This document shows, in pieces, positions 30,501 to 39,753 of a DNA stretch of 64,000 nt. This DNA comes from Acinetobacter sp. ANC 3813 (GTDB lineage Bacteria; Pseudomonadota; Gammaproteobacteria; Pseudomonadales; Moraxellaceae), in NCBI RefSeq assembly GCF_002135435.1, contig NZ_NEGK01000004.1:62001-126000 (forward strand). Reading direction: 5' to 3'. Numbering within the stretch: the first letter of the stretch is position 1; each line of letters starts with the position of its first letter. The translations under genes and the position numbers were made by a program. Below the pieces are notes generated by a model. The model was not told the origin of the DNA and made no database searches. It saw nothing but the letters and a program-made list of their open reading frames with translations.

Positions 30501-33500
30501 CCCGCTGGGTCAGTTGCAGTCGCTGTGTACGCGCCTTCTGCCGCTGGCGCTGGAACAGTCGCTGTAAATGTACCGTCTGGATTGACCGTGACAGGTACGT
30601 CTTTACCGTTCGGATCTTTCAGCGTTACTGTAGAACCTATTTCAGTTCTACCTGTTACCGTCGCTGTACCGTCAGTATTTGGCGTTACATCTAGGTTCAC
30701 AATCACTGGCGCAACATTGTCATCTAAATTCGCTGTTGCACTTGCAGTGTTGCCTACTGCATCTGTAGTTGCAGCAGTATAAATGCCTTCAGTCGCTGGC
30801 GCTGGTGCTGTCGCACTGAATGTACCGTCTGCATTTACTGTAACTGTCAAGTTATTGCCATTCGGATCTTTTACTGTCACCGTAGCACCTGCTTCTGCCT
30901 TGCCTGATACAGTTGCTGTGCCATCTGGATTCGCTGTAACAGTCAATGCATCAAGCTGAGTAACCGTATCTACCGTTACGCTTGTTGAGTCTGGAGCGCT
31001 CAGGTTACCCGCACGATCTTTCGCAACCGCTTCTACAGTATACGTACCATCCGCAAGATTAGGTGCTGCATAAGTCCAGCTGCCATCTGCAGCTACTGCC
31101 GCTGCACCGCTTGCCAGTACTTTATCAGTTGCATCTTTTACAGTCACAGTCACTGTCGCATTGGCTTCTGTTTTACCAGAGAAGCTTGGTGTTGCATCAC
31201 TTACTGCGCCTGCATCATCAATATCAATGGTCGGTTTAACCGTATCGATAATGAACTTGATGTTTGCTGGTGCGCTTGTTACGCCATAAATATCTTTCGA
31301 AATCGCTTCTAAACGGAATTGGCCATCTGCAAGCGGTTTAGCTGGTGTGTATGACCAACGGCCTGTCGCTGTATTCAACACTGCCAGACCTGACTCAACA
31401 ATATTATTTGAAGAGTCATATAGGTTGATTTTCACTTCCACGCTGTTTGCAGAAGAACCATTGAACGTCTGTTTTGGATTATTCGTTGCAGGCGGTAACG
31501 GCTCTGCAGCAAGTAAAGTACGCGCCGCGAATTTCATTACTGGAGCTGCAGCAAAGAAGTCAAATGGATCAATTTCCACTGTTGGAGGATAGACAATGGT
31601 ATCCAGCTTCACTTCAAGGCCTTTATTTCCAGATACATCTTCATATGAACCCGCTGAAATTTCAAAGTTGACAGGAGTATTCACACCGACTGTCGGAACT
31701 TGAACTGCACCTTTCCAAGTGCCATCGGCTTGCTCTGTTAAGTCCTTAACTATAGCGCCAGTTACTTTCAAATCAGAAGGATCAAAGTCCGTTACTTTCT
31801 CGCTAAAGCTAACAATCACATTACCTTGAGTATCTAAAGTAATGGCTGCAGAAGGTGCTGTTGAATCTACAGATTGCTGTACGCTTGAACCTTTACCTGC
31901 ATTGCCTGCAAGGTCTGTATAGCTGCTGTCTGCTAAATCTACTTTTACAGAACCGCCTGTGTTCCCCGCTGTTGTGACTTTCGCTGTCCATGTCCCATTG
32001 GTTTGCTGTGTAAGAGCGCTGACTGTACCGCCAGTAACAACTAAGTCAGACAATGTGAAATCTTTCACTACTTCAGTGAATGTAATCGTCAGATTTCCAG
32101 CCTTATCCAACACCATTGAAGAGGTCGGTGCAGTCGTATCCGTACCCGGAACAGTCAACGAGCCTGATGCTGCTTTACCTGCATTACCCGCATTGTCTGT
32201 ATATGAACCTGCATCAATCGTAATATCGACTTTGCCTGGCGCACCTGCAGGATCATTGGATACTGCATGGCCTTTCCATGAACCATCTGGTTGCTGAGTC
32301 AAGCCACTGATTGTCCCGCCTGCAACCTTAACATCAGCCGCATCAAAACCTTTTACTGGCTCGCTGAAGCTAATAGTTACATCACCATTCGGCGCGATGC
32401 TAATCGTAGCTTCTGGTGGCGTTGAATCCACACTTGGAACATCTTTAGAAGCCGTTGAACCTTTACCTTTATTGCCCGCAAGGTCTGTATAGCTGTTGTC
32501 TGCAATATCTACAGTGACTTTGCCCAATGCACCCGTGTTGCCAGCAGCAACAACTTTGCCAGTCCAAGAACCATCTGGCTGCTGTGTTAAGCCGCTGACT
32601 GTACCGCCAGTCACTTTAACGTCATTCGCATCAAAGCCTTTAACCGCTTCGCTGAAAGTGATTTTCAGGTTGCCCGCTGCATCTAATGTAGTCACTGACG
32701 TTGGCGCTGCTGTATCAATGCTCGGAACAGTTTGTACTGCTGTTGCACCCTTACCTAAGTTGCCTGCAAGGTCTGTATAGCTATTCGCCACTACTTCAAC
32801 TGCGACACTGCTTGATGCACCTGTATTGCCATTTGCTGCAACTTTACCTGTCCAAGTACCGTCTGGCTGTGCAGTCAAGCTGATCAGAGTACCGCCTGCT
32901 ACTTTCACGTCAGTCGCATCAAAGCCTTTTACTGGCTCACTGAAACTAATCGTGATATCGCCATTTGGACTCAATGTAATAATTGATGATGGTGCAGTAA
33001 TATCGATGCTTGGCACTGTTTGTGACTGAGATGCTGCTGTACCAAGATTGCCTGCAGTGTCAGTATATGAACCCGCAGTAATCGAAAGGTCTACTTTAGC
33101 TGGTGTGCCTGTCGGGTCATTTGCAACGACATGACCTTTCCAAGAGCCGTCTGGCTGTTCAACCAGATCCTGTAATGTACCGCCTGCAACTTTCAAATCA
33201 GACTTGTCAAAGCCTTTCACAGGCTCGCTGAAACTAACCGTTACATTTCCTGCAGCATCAACAGCAATAGTCGCTGAAGGCGCAGTAGTGTCTAGACTTG
33301 GTACAGATTGTGCAACTGTAGCTTCTTTACCAGGGTTACCCGCATTGTCTGTATATGATCCAGCTGGAATTTTTAAATCTACTAGGCCTGGTGAGCCTGT
33401 TGTGCCATTTGCAACGACTTGGCCTTTCCATGAACCGTCCGGCTGTTGGGTCAAGCCAGTCAATGTACCGCCTGTAACTTGCACATCCTGAGCATCAAAA

Positions 33501-36500
33501 CCTTTTACTGGCTCACTGAAGCTGATTGTGACTTCACCATTTGCCCCTACCGTAATCGTTGCCGATGGTGGAGTCGTATCTACACTTGGAATATCTTTAG
33601 AAGCCGTTGAACCTTTACCATTATTGCCTGCAAGGTCTGTATAGCTATTATCTGCAACGTCTACCGTAACTTTACCCAATGCACCCGTGTTGCCAGCAGC
33701 AACAACTTTGCCAGTCCAAGAACCATCTGGCTGCTGTGTTAAGCCGCTGACTGTACCGCCAGTCACTTTAACGTCATTCGCATCAAAGCCTTTAACCGCT
33801 TCGCTGAAGCCAATCGTTAAATTGCCATTTGCATCCAGAACAATCGCTGAAGTTGGTGCTGTCGTATCCACACTAGGAATACTTTCAACAACAAACCCAC
33901 CCTTGCCTGCATTACCAGCAAGGTCTGTATATGTGCCATCTGCAATAGAAACGACAACATTCGCCGCTGCGCCTGTTGCGCCATTCGCAACGACTTTGCC
34001 AGTCCAACTGCCATCCGGCTGCTGTGTTAAGCCACTGATAGAACCATTCGATACTTTCACATCAGTTGCATCAAAACCTTTCACTGGCTCACTGAATTTG
34101 ATAACCAGATTACCATTCGCATCTAGCGTCAATGTTGGTGTAGGCCCTGTCGTATCTACGCTTGGTACAGATTGAGCTGCTGTCGCTGCTGTACCTGGAT
34201 TACCTGCGATATCTGTATATGATGCTGCTGGGATATCTAGTTTTACCGAACCAGAAGCACCTGTTGCGCCATCAGCAACAACTTTGCCAGTCCAGCTGCC
34301 ATCAGGTTGCTGTACAAGATTAAGCAGCTTACCGCCTGTCACTTTGACATCATTAGGATCAAAGCCTTTAACCGCTTCGCTGAATGTCACAACAACATTG
34401 CCGTCAGCATCCACTGTAATCGCTGCATTAGGTGCTGTTGTATCTACGCTTGGCACATTCGCACCAATCACACTTGAACCTTTACCTGCATTGCCAGCAA
34501 GGTCTGTGTATGAACCGTCAGCAAGAACTACATCTATTTGACCAGTCGTGCCACTTGTACCGTCAGCAACAACTTGACCTTTCCAAGAGCCATCAGGCTG
34601 CTGAGTTAAGCCAACCAATGTGCCGCCTTGGACTGTCACATCCGATTGATCAAAGCCATTGACAGTTTCACTGAAAATGATCACAACTTCGCCTGTTGGA
34701 CTAACAGTCAATGTCGATGTTGGTACAACTGTATCTACTTGTGCTGTGCCTGTATCTTCAGCACCAATGTTGCCTGCTTTATCTCGAGCAGAAGCTGTGA
34801 CTTGATAACTGCCATCTGGAAGAGCAGCTTTAACCGTATAATTCCACTTACCGTCTGAAGCCACTGTCGCTGTACCCGTTTCAATCACTTTGCCCGCTGC
34901 ATCTTTTACTTCTACTGTGACTGTAGCAGTTGGCTCATTGACCTTGCCTTTTAGCTCTGGTGTCGCATCATTGGTTAAACCAACATCATCAACTTCAACC
35001 ACTGGTGCTTGAATATCGACAATAAACGCTTTAGCAGCTGGCGCACTTTGGTTACCGGCGGCATCTTTAGAAATCGCTTGCAACATGTAGTAGCCTTCAG
35101 CCAAGTCATGTGAAGGTGTAAATGTCCATTTACCTGTAGCGGTATCGAGTTTTGCCAAGCCTGAATCAACATTTTTGCCAGATTCATCCTGTAGATAAAT
35201 CATGACCTCAGTACTTTTTGTAGAACTGCCTGAGAAGGTTGGTTTGATTTGATTGGTCTGCGGCAGCGTAGTGGATGCTGTGCTCATCAGCATACGAGCT
35301 GCTGCTGCACCAAACAAGTTATCAATGTCTACTGTAGGCGGAATAGTATCGATCTCTAAACCAGAGTCCACTGCTGCATTTGACGCGTTTCCTGCTGGGT
35401 CTTTAGCCACAGCTTCGACAGTATATTTACCATCGGCCAAGGCTGGAGACGGAACAAATGACCACTCATTATTTGAATCGATTTGTGCTGAACCGCTTGC
35501 AACTGTTTTGCCCGTATCATCTTTCACAACAACAGTTACTGCCGAACCAGCCTCCATTGTGCCTTTAATAACAGGCGCAACCGCATTTGTAATTGCCAAT
35601 GGTTCAATGGTGACTGCAGGAGGCGTGGTATCGACAGTCAATCCGCCATTTGAAGCAGATGCTGTATTACCCGCAGTATCTTTCGCTACAGCTTCTGCTG
35701 TGTAACTGCCATCAGGAAGATCGCTTGCTGGAGCGTATGTCCAATTACCGCTTGCATCTACAATTGCATCACCTGCGCTAACAACTGCGCCAGAAGCATC
35801 TTTGACTTGTACATGTACAGATGCGCCACTTTCAGTTTTACCGCTAATAGTTGGTGTCGCGTCATTGGTCAATGCCAATGGATAAACGCTAACCGTTGGC
35901 AAAGTTGTATCTACAATTAAGCCATTTGCTGTTGCATTTGCTGTCGTGCCAGACGGTAATTTTGCAGTCGCATCAACAGTGTATGTGCCTTCAGGCAAAG
36001 TACCTGCTGTGTAGCTCCATTTACCAGATGAATCAGTGGTTGCAGTACCTGTATTAATGGTTGCGCCTGATGCATCCTTAATAACGACAGTTACCACAGC
36101 ATTGCTGGCTGTATTACCTGTAATGTCTGGGGTCGTGTCATTCGTTGGCTTCAATGGATCAATTGTGACCGTTAGGCCAGCCGTATCAACCACAAGGCCT
36201 GTATCTGTTGCAACACCCTTATTGCCTGCTGGATCTTTAGCTGTCGCTTCAACAGTATAGCCGCTGTCTGGAAGTGAGTTTGTAGGTGTATATGACCAGT
36301 TACCGCTGCCATCTACAGTCGCTGGACCTGATTCAACAGTTTTGCCAGCTTGGTCTTTAACAGCCACTTCAACGGTTGAGCCTGCTTCCGTTTTACCGGT
36401 TACAGCAGGTGTGGCGTCATTGGTCGGTGCTAAAGGATTAATGCTTACAACTGGAGGCGTTAAGTCTACAGACAAGCCTGAATCAGTTGCACTTCCCTTG

Positions 36501-37786
36501 TTTCCAGCTGGATCAGTCGCTGTTGCTTCTACTTTATAAGCGCCTTCAGGAAGAGTTTTAGTTGGCGTATAGGTCCAGTTGCCGCTACTGTCAACTGTTG
36601 CATTCCCTGCATCAACAACATTACCCGCAGCATTTTTAATCTCAACCTTAACTGTCGCACCTGCTTCAGTTTTACCTTTGATGTCAGGCGTTACATCATT
36701 CGTTGGTTTTAAAGCTTCAATTGAAACCGCAGGAAGCGTGGTATCAACTGTTAAGCCTGTATCTGTCACAGTCTTATCGTTGCCTGCAGGATCTTTTGCC
36801 GTTACTTCAACAGTAAGCGGGCCTTCTGGAAGCGGCTTGCTTGGTGTATAAGTCCAGTCGCCATTACCATCAACAACACCTGGGCCTTTGTCAACTATAT
36901 TGCCATTTTTGTCTTTAATGACAACTTCAATTTGAGCGCCCAGATCAGTTTCACCTCCAATTGTTGGCGTGTTATCACCTGTAGGCGCAAGAGGATCAAT
37001 TGTGACGTTGGGGTCTTTAGTGTCAATTGTAAAATCTAAAGCATCAGATTTTGGTCCTTCTACCCCCTTCACAGTTTGGCTAACGCTTATAGAATGCGCA
37101 CCATCTGTTAAATCCTTCGCAACTTCTACGCTCCATGTACCGTCTGCTTGAGCGGTGGTTGACGCAATCAATTGACCGCCATCATATACTTTAATTTCTG
37201 CACCAGCTTCTGCGCCCGAGCCTGACACTACAGGAGTTTGATCATTTGTGACTGCACCTGCTGAAATTTTGCCGACTTTCGGCGCCTGATTATCTGCAAC
37301 TTCAAAGGCAGTCAGTTTAGACGGGACTGCTGGAGCAGGTGTTTCCTTGTCTTTATCATCAGACCCATTGCTTGCCGCAGCGCCAATCAGTCCAGCACCG
37401 CCTGCGCCAAGCGCCCAAGGCAAAATTACACCGGTTAATGAATCTTTATACAGCAGCGGCTCAATTTCAGCCAAAGGCTGATACTGAATCACATCGGCAA
37501 TGGCGCCCGTGCTGTCAGTAAATTTGGCCCAATATAAACTGCCGTCCTGCCCTTCAAAAACCAAACTGTTGTCTGAACTGGCTGCATTAAAATAATTTTC
37601 AACGACAATGCTTTCGCCGTTTTTAAGGTTAATGATTGCGTGATCACCGCTGCGGGTAATTGAGGCCACATCTTCTTTAGGGGCTTTAATAACAACAACT
37701 GAATTTTCAGTTAAGCTGACATTATTCGAATCGACTTGATTCAATAAGGTGTGACTTTCCTTAGAAATTACGGAAATTTGTGTCAT
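27506..37786 (-). CDS. BapA/Bap-type giant surface adhesin, type I secreted
   Basis: This single uninterrupted 3426-codon frame encodes a biofilm-associated-type adhesin. Residues 1 to about 150 are a BapA-type prefix domain ending in a Gly/Ala-rich segment. About 160-1020 are Ig-like repeats with TNDxTPxxxGKTEAG and AKDPAGN motifs. About 1021-2066 hold 11 tandem units with FSExVKGFDxxDVKV and SYTDxAGN. Further Ig-like units follow, including three with VTVNPDGT and three ending DPGGES. About 2930-3300 contain two VCBS/BapA-like domains (GDHGxLTI, DGTYSY). The C-terminus (about 3299-3426) has GNDTVTSKAGADTLIF and DGTAGKTY, typical of type I secretion targets. It resembles Bap-like proteins of Acinetobacter; which one cannot be told. 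AGAGAG precedes the ATG. Confidence 0.93.
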   Translation of the reverse strand: MTQISVISKESHTLLNQVDSNNVSLTENSVVVIKAPKEDVASITRSGDHAIINLKNGESIVVENYFNAASSDNSLVFEGQDGSLYWAKFTDSTGAIADVIQYQPLAEIEPLLYKDSLTGVILPWALGAGGAGLIGAAASNGSDDKDKETPAPAVPSKLTAFEVADNQAPKVGKISAGAVTNDQTPVVSGSGAEAGAEIKVYDGGQLIASTTAQADGTWSVEVAKDLTDGAHSISVSQTVKGVEGPKSDALDFTIDTKDPNVTIDPLAPTGDNTPTIGGETDLGAQIEVVIKDKNGNIVDKGPGVVDGNGDWTYTPSKPLPEGPLTVEVTAKDPAGNDKTVTDTGLTVDTTLPAVSIEALKPTNDVTPDIKGKTEAGATVKVEIKNAAGNVVDAGNATVDSSGNWTYTPTKTLPEGAYKVEATATDPAGNKGSATDSGLSVDLTPPVVSINPLAPTNDATPAVTGKTEAGSTVEVAVKDQAGKTVESGPATVDGSGNWSYTPTNSLPDSGYTVEATAKDPAGNKGVATDTGLVVDTAGLTVTIDPLKPTNDTTPDITGNTASNAVVTVVIKDASGATINTGTATTDSSGKWSYTAGTLPEGTYTVDATAKLPSGTTANATANGLIVDTTLPTVSVYPLALTNDATPTISGKTESGASVHVQVKDASGAVVSAGDAIVDASGNWTYAPASDLPDGSYTAEAVAKDTAGNTASASNGGLTVDTTPPAVTIEPLAITNAVAPVIKGTMEAGSAVTVVVKDDTGKTVASGSAQIDSNNEWSFVPSPALADGKYTVEAVAKDPAGNASNAAVDSGLEIDTIPPTVDIDNLFGAAAARMLMSTASTTLPQTNQIKPTFSGSSTKSTEVMIYLQDESGKNVDSGLAKLDTATGKWTFTPSHDLAEGYYMLQAISKDAAGNQSAPAAKAFIVDIQAPVVEVDDVGLTNDATPELKGKVNEPTATVTVEVKDAAGKVIETGTATVASDGKWNYTVKAALPDGSYQVTASARDKAGNIGAEDTGTAQVDTVVPTSTLTVSPTGEVVIIFSETVNGFDQSDVTVQGGTLVGLTQQPDGSWKGQVVADGTSGTTGQIDVVLADGSYTDLAGNAGKGSSVIGANVPSVDTTAPNAAITVDADGNVVVTFSEAVKGFDPNDVKVTGGKLLNLVQQPDGSWTGKVVADGATGASGSVKLDIPAASYTDIAGNPGTAATAAQSVPSVDTTGPTPTLTLDANGNLVIKFSEPVKGFDATDVKVSNGSISGLTQQPDGSWTGKVVANGATGAAANVVVSIADGTYTDLAGNAGKGGFVVESIPSVDTTAPTSAIVLDANGNLTIGFSEAVKGFDANDVKVTGGTVSGLTQQPDGSWTGKVVAAGNTGALGKVTVDVADNSYTDLAGNNGKGSTASKDIPSVDTTPPSATITVGANGEVTISFSEPVKGFDAQDVQVTGGTLTGLTQQPDGSWKGQVVANGTTGSPGLVDLKIPAGSYTDNAGNPGKEATVAQSVPSLDTTAPSATIAVDAAGNVTVSFSEPVKGFDKSDLKVAGGTLQDLVEQPDGSWKGHVVANDPTGTPAKVDLSITAGSYTDTAGNLGTAASQSQTVPSIDITAPSSIITLSPNGDITISFSEPVKGFDATDVKVAGGTLISLTAQPDGTWTGKVAANGNTGASSSVAVEVVANSYTDLAGNLGKGATAVQTVPSIDTAAPTSVTTLDAAGNLKITFSEAVKGFDANDVKVTGGTVSGLTQQPDGSWTGKVVAAGNTGALGKVTVDIADNSYTDLAGNKGKGSTASKDVPSVDSTPPEATISIAPNGDVTISFSEPVKGFDAADVKVAGGTISGLTQQPDGSWKGHAVSNDPAGAPGKVDITIDAGSYTDNAGNAGKAASGSLTVPGTDTTAPTSSMVLDKAGNLTITFTEVVKDFTLSDLVVTGGTVSALTQQTNGTWTAKVTTAGNTGGSVKVDLADSSYTDLAGNAGKGSSVQQSVDSTAPSAAITLDTQGNVIVSFSEKVTDFDPSDLKVTGAIVKDLTEQADGTWKGAVQVPTVGVNTPVNFEISAGSYEDVSGNKGLEVKLDTIVYPPTVEIDPFDFFAAAPVMKFAARTLLAAEPLPPATNNPKQTFNGSSANSVEVKINLYDSSNNIVESGLAVLNTATGRWSYTPAKPLADGQFRLEAISKDIYGVTSAPANIKFIIDTVKPTIDIDDAGAVSDATPSFSGKTEANATVTVTVKDATDKVLASGAAAVAADGSWTYAAPNLADGTYTVEAVAKDRAGNLSAPDSTSVTVDTVTQLDALTVTANPDGTATVSGKAEAGATVTVKDPNGNNLTVTVNADGTFSATAPAPATEGIYTAATTDAVGNTASATANLDDNVAPVIVNLDVTPNTDGTATVTGRTEIGSTVTLKDPNGKDVPVTVNPDGTFTATVPAPAAEGAYTATATDPAGNAGTATDELDDNIAPAVTMDVVSNPDGSATITGKSEPGSTVTLKDPNGKDVPVTVNPDGTYTAIVPATAAEGTYTATAKDPAGNAGTASDSLADTTAPSMLTAQVDAKTGGFVTGVAQAGSAITVYTDDGKTVLGTGTANASGQYSVTLKPAQVDGENVNVTARDPGGESAPVKAAAPDLYAPDAPTALVAVDGKSVNGVTEPNADITVYGGSKGTTVIGTAVAGADGKYTVALNPALVDGESVKVTAKDPGGESLATPVQAPDLYAPNAPVANFNAKGDSISGTAEANADIKVYAQDGKTVIAQGKSDASGNYSIKLPSAYSDGQTLLVSASDAGGESGKTGAKAPNVQLDAADNLVSASINFDYPVTENSSIKLFSHKSVVDICAETYSSEFTIGENQVGNAVISVSTSSLVNLFDIAIMKLYVKGSDGSWKLIGANKDAGLLDLLGLFNEGTQVKANNLQTGTYKFEFTGGAKIGFLTSVNASLALAIKDTSKDPAVSGVTESHGNVVTDHDSIYGKDSVPAGSAVTAVNGQSLNASGSTVIVGDHGVLTIAKDGTYSYKPNADAVNIGKSEVFGYTVTDPATGKTDTASLIIHIGTQSDLAVEWDAAHPKADATTVVATDNSNSVSFDASNAVSSASASAISYSWLFGVGNTKSGTSKFTVADGTFEDVKISFGSTQVASLLGGTVINVYDKVGKLVATTSASTLIDVITLLPNGNSLSISGLKAGEYTIKALTNTGLSFAGKVNATISRTITDLEDFTAKSTGTAAKGNIFTDNNGSGTDVLASKYTDLYISKDGGKTYAAVSKAGLTVQGDHGQLTIKSDGSYSYSVTDGKAVSGTLEDFSYKLVAPNGDSSVASLTISAGLNYTGSIGSDKITSTNGNDTVTSKAGADTLIFKLLNSSDAAGGNGHDSWNDFKKAEGDKIDVSKLLQGQNIDKSNIGQFISVAADGKGNTVISIDRDGTAGKTYNKVELLTLKNTDIGLQELLDNNHLVY
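29450..30960 (-). repeat. Adhesin repeat arrays C and D (three plus three units)
   Basis: Three units with DPNGKDVPVTVNPDGT and ATDPAGNAGTA are followed by three with xITVYxxDGKTVxxxG and DPGGES ending APDLYAP. Unit length is about 80-90 codons. Boundaries are approximate. Confidence 0.75.
31590..34726 (-). repeat. Adhesin repeat array B (11 units of about 96 codons)
   Basis: Eleven tandem units of about 288 bp each encode xxGNVxVxFSExVKGFDxxDV, LTQQPDGSWxGKVVA and SYTDxAGN, ending VPSVDTTxP. Units 2-5 and 6-9 match best in register, pointing to a four-unit (1152-bp) higher-order repeat. A block at 32523-32656 is identical to 33675-33808. Confidence 0.85.
34726..37300 (-). repeat. Adhesin Ig-like repeat array A (about nine units)
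   Basis: About nine units of roughly 90-110 codons share a pattern of VxIxPLxPTNDxTP, GKTEAGxxVxVxVKD, GNWTYTP and VEATAKDPAGN, ending VDTTxP. They are diverged, so this block looks older than array B. The eighth unit carries an inserted Ala/Met-rich stretch. Boundaries are approximate. Confidence 0.8.
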
Positions 37787-38253
37787 GTATAAACTCTCTA
37801 TTTCTTTTAATGGTGTTTTTAAGTCTTATAATGAATTGTTTTCTTTAATAATTTCTTTAAATACAATTCATTAGAAACGTTTCTTTTAATAGTGTGCTTT
37901 ATATCACATTTTTAATTTATTATTCACAATTGATTGAAAATTATCATTTTTTTTATGGAATATTCATTTTTTATTAGAAAAATTAACAATAAATAACAGT
38001 CACTTAATAATTGTGAATTTCATCACATTTATTTTGTAACCACACCGCCTTACCGTGACTTTCAGCTAACGGTATTTTTCGCATTTACTTAATAATTGAT
38101 AAATTGTGAAAACTCTTTTTCACAAAAAAGCCGAAACCTGATTTCAGGCTTCGGCTTAAATATCTCTAAACAGCATCTGTGATTATCAGATCCTAAGTAG
38201 CTGAAATTTAAATCATAAATGATAGATCCAGCATAGACTGCTGCAGGATACTG
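37787..38253. other. Intergenic region upstream of the giant adhesin
   Basis: The 467-bp, very AT-rich region contains the antiporter terminator (38124-38158) and the adhesin promoter region. The 9-mer AATTGTGAA occurs at 38009-38017 and 38102-38110 and inverted (TTCACAATT) at 37923-37931; ACTTAATAATTG is repeated at 38002-38013 and 38087-38098. These may be regulator sites. Confidence 0.5.
38124..38158 (-). terminator. Terminator after the Na+/H+ antiporter gene
   Basis: On the minus strand AAGCCGAAGCCTGA-AA-TCAGGTTTCGGCTT (one mismatch) is followed by six T, about 95 bp beyond the antiporter stop. Confidence 0.85.
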
Positions 38254-39753
38254 TTAAAAATTATCTGGATTTTCCAGACGCTTCACTTCCTGCACACGCT
38301 CTGGATTATGTACCGCAGCCACGCCATCAGCCGCTTTTTCATCAATTAAGTTTTCAGGTTTATACACCGTAATGGTTTCATTGCCCAGCGCATCTTCACC
38401 TACGATGTACTTAAAGCCTTTACGGTTCATTTTATGGCACATGCGCTGATACCAGCCTTTAAATCCTTTGGTTTCTTCATTCGGATTGTAATAAAACGCA
38501 TTCATCACAGCTGGCAGGCCTAAACCGCAGACAATCCCTGACAGCAATACCGCAATAAAGGTATAGCCAATTAAGATACTGCTGTATTCTCCCAGTTCCG
38601 GCACGTTGGCGACCGCCAAAATCAGCGCCAATGAAATGCCGCCGCGCACCCCGCCCCATGACAAGATCGCTAAACTGCCGTTATAGCTTTTATGGCGGAA
38701 ACTCGGAAAGAATGCAAAAGCCATATAATTGGCCGCAAAGCGTGAAGCATGCAGAATCAGGAAGGCAACTATGCCGCCTAAAATCAGGCTGATGCTGAGA
38801 TCCAGAATAAACAGTTCCAACCCAATCAAGGTAAATAAGAAAGAATTGATAATGCCTTCTACCGTGTGCCAGAAATGATTGACCTCACGGATTTCACGCG
38901 CTTCTAAAATTTCCTTCCAGCGGTTGCCGACAATTAAGCCGCCAATCACGCAGGCAATCGGCGCAGAAGCATGCGCCAGCAAAGCCACCAAATATGACCC
39001 GCAGGCCAATAGCGCAGTGGTCAGAATCAGCGATTCCATTTCATGCTTGCCGCGCAAAATACGCAGGATGGCCTGACCAAAGCCCCAGCCAATAATCACA
39101 GCCACCACAATTTCATACAGCAGCGTTTCCAGCACGCCAATAATCGTGACATGCGCACCCTGCAGCACATTAATCAATGTCATGAATAAGGCTATACACA
39201 TGGCATCATTAAATAAGGACTCCCCTTCCAGCTTCACCATTAAATGATGCGGCGCACGCACCGAACTTAATACGCCTTTAATGCCAATGGGGTCAGTCGC
39301 GCCCAAAGCTGCTCCCAGCAGCAGCAGCACCAGCAAATCCACATGCTGGCCAATCAAGAATTGATAGCCGTACAGCGCCAAACCAAACAGCGTTGCACAC
39401 AGCACCAAAGCAATACTGGCTAAAATACTGATGGGTTTCCAATAACTGCGCAAATCTGAAACTTTGAACTTCAAGGCGGAAGACGTCAGAATGAAACAAA
39501 TCACCCCATTAATTAAAAAATCATAAAAATCAATATGACGTACAGCTTCTTCAATATTATGAATATTTATGGTGATGAATTGATTGCCGCTCAGCAAGCT
39601 GGCGCCCCATTGCAGAATAAAGACAAAAATTGCAGAAACCAGCGGCACGCCAATCGCTTGCGGGAAGCCTAAAATCCGCTTGTTAAAGATCGTAGTTGCA
39701 ATGGATAATGCAAAAATGACTGTAAAAACCTGTAAGAAAAAAAAGTTTCCCAT
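38254..39753 (-). CDS. Cation/proton antiporter (CPA1, NhaP type)
   Basis: The 499-residue inner-membrane protein has about 12 hydrophobic helices. LGAALGATDPIGIKGVLSS carries the TDP signature, and the segment KLEGESLFNDAMCIALF carries the ESLFND motif of CPA1 Na+/H+ antiporters. A hydrophilic cytoplasmic tail of about 85 residues follows the last helix. It should exchange Na+ (or K+) for H+ in pH and salt homeostasis. It is monocistronic and diverges from a small membrane protein gene. Confidence 0.9.
   Translation of the reverse strand: MGNFFFLQVFTVIFALSIATTIFNKRILGFPQAIGVPLVSAIFVFILQWGASLLSGNQFITINIHNIEEAVRHIDFYDFLINGVICFILTSSALKFKVSDLRSYWKPISILASIALVLCATLFGLALYGYQFLIGQHVDLLVLLLLGAALGATDPIGIKGVLSSVRAPHHLMVKLEGESLFNDAMCIALFMTLINVLQGAHVTIIGVLETLLYEIVVAVIIGWGFGQAILRILRGKHEMESLILTTALLACGSYLVALLAHASAPIACVIGGLIVGNRWKEILEAREIREVNHFWHTVEGIINSFLFTLIGLELFILDLSISLILGGIVAFLILHASRFAANYMAFAFFPSFRHKSYNGSLAILSWGGVRGGISLALILAVANVPELGEYSSILIGYTFIAVLLSGIVCGLGLPAVMNAFYYNPNEETKGFKGWYQRMCHKMNRKGFKYIVGEDALGNETITVYKPENLIDEKAADGVAAVHNPERVQEVKRLENPDNF

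Noticed and set aside
31590-34726. Regular repeats that could be mistaken for a CRISPR array
   Set aside because: The period is about 288 bp, the repeats are in frame with a coding sequence, and there are no short identical repeats with unique spacers or cas genes.
27506-37786. Many plus-strand open frames of 60-160 codons opposite the adhesin gene
   Set aside because: They mirror the repeat composition of the minus-strand gene, recur at the repeat period and have no ribosome binding sites or recognisable domains.
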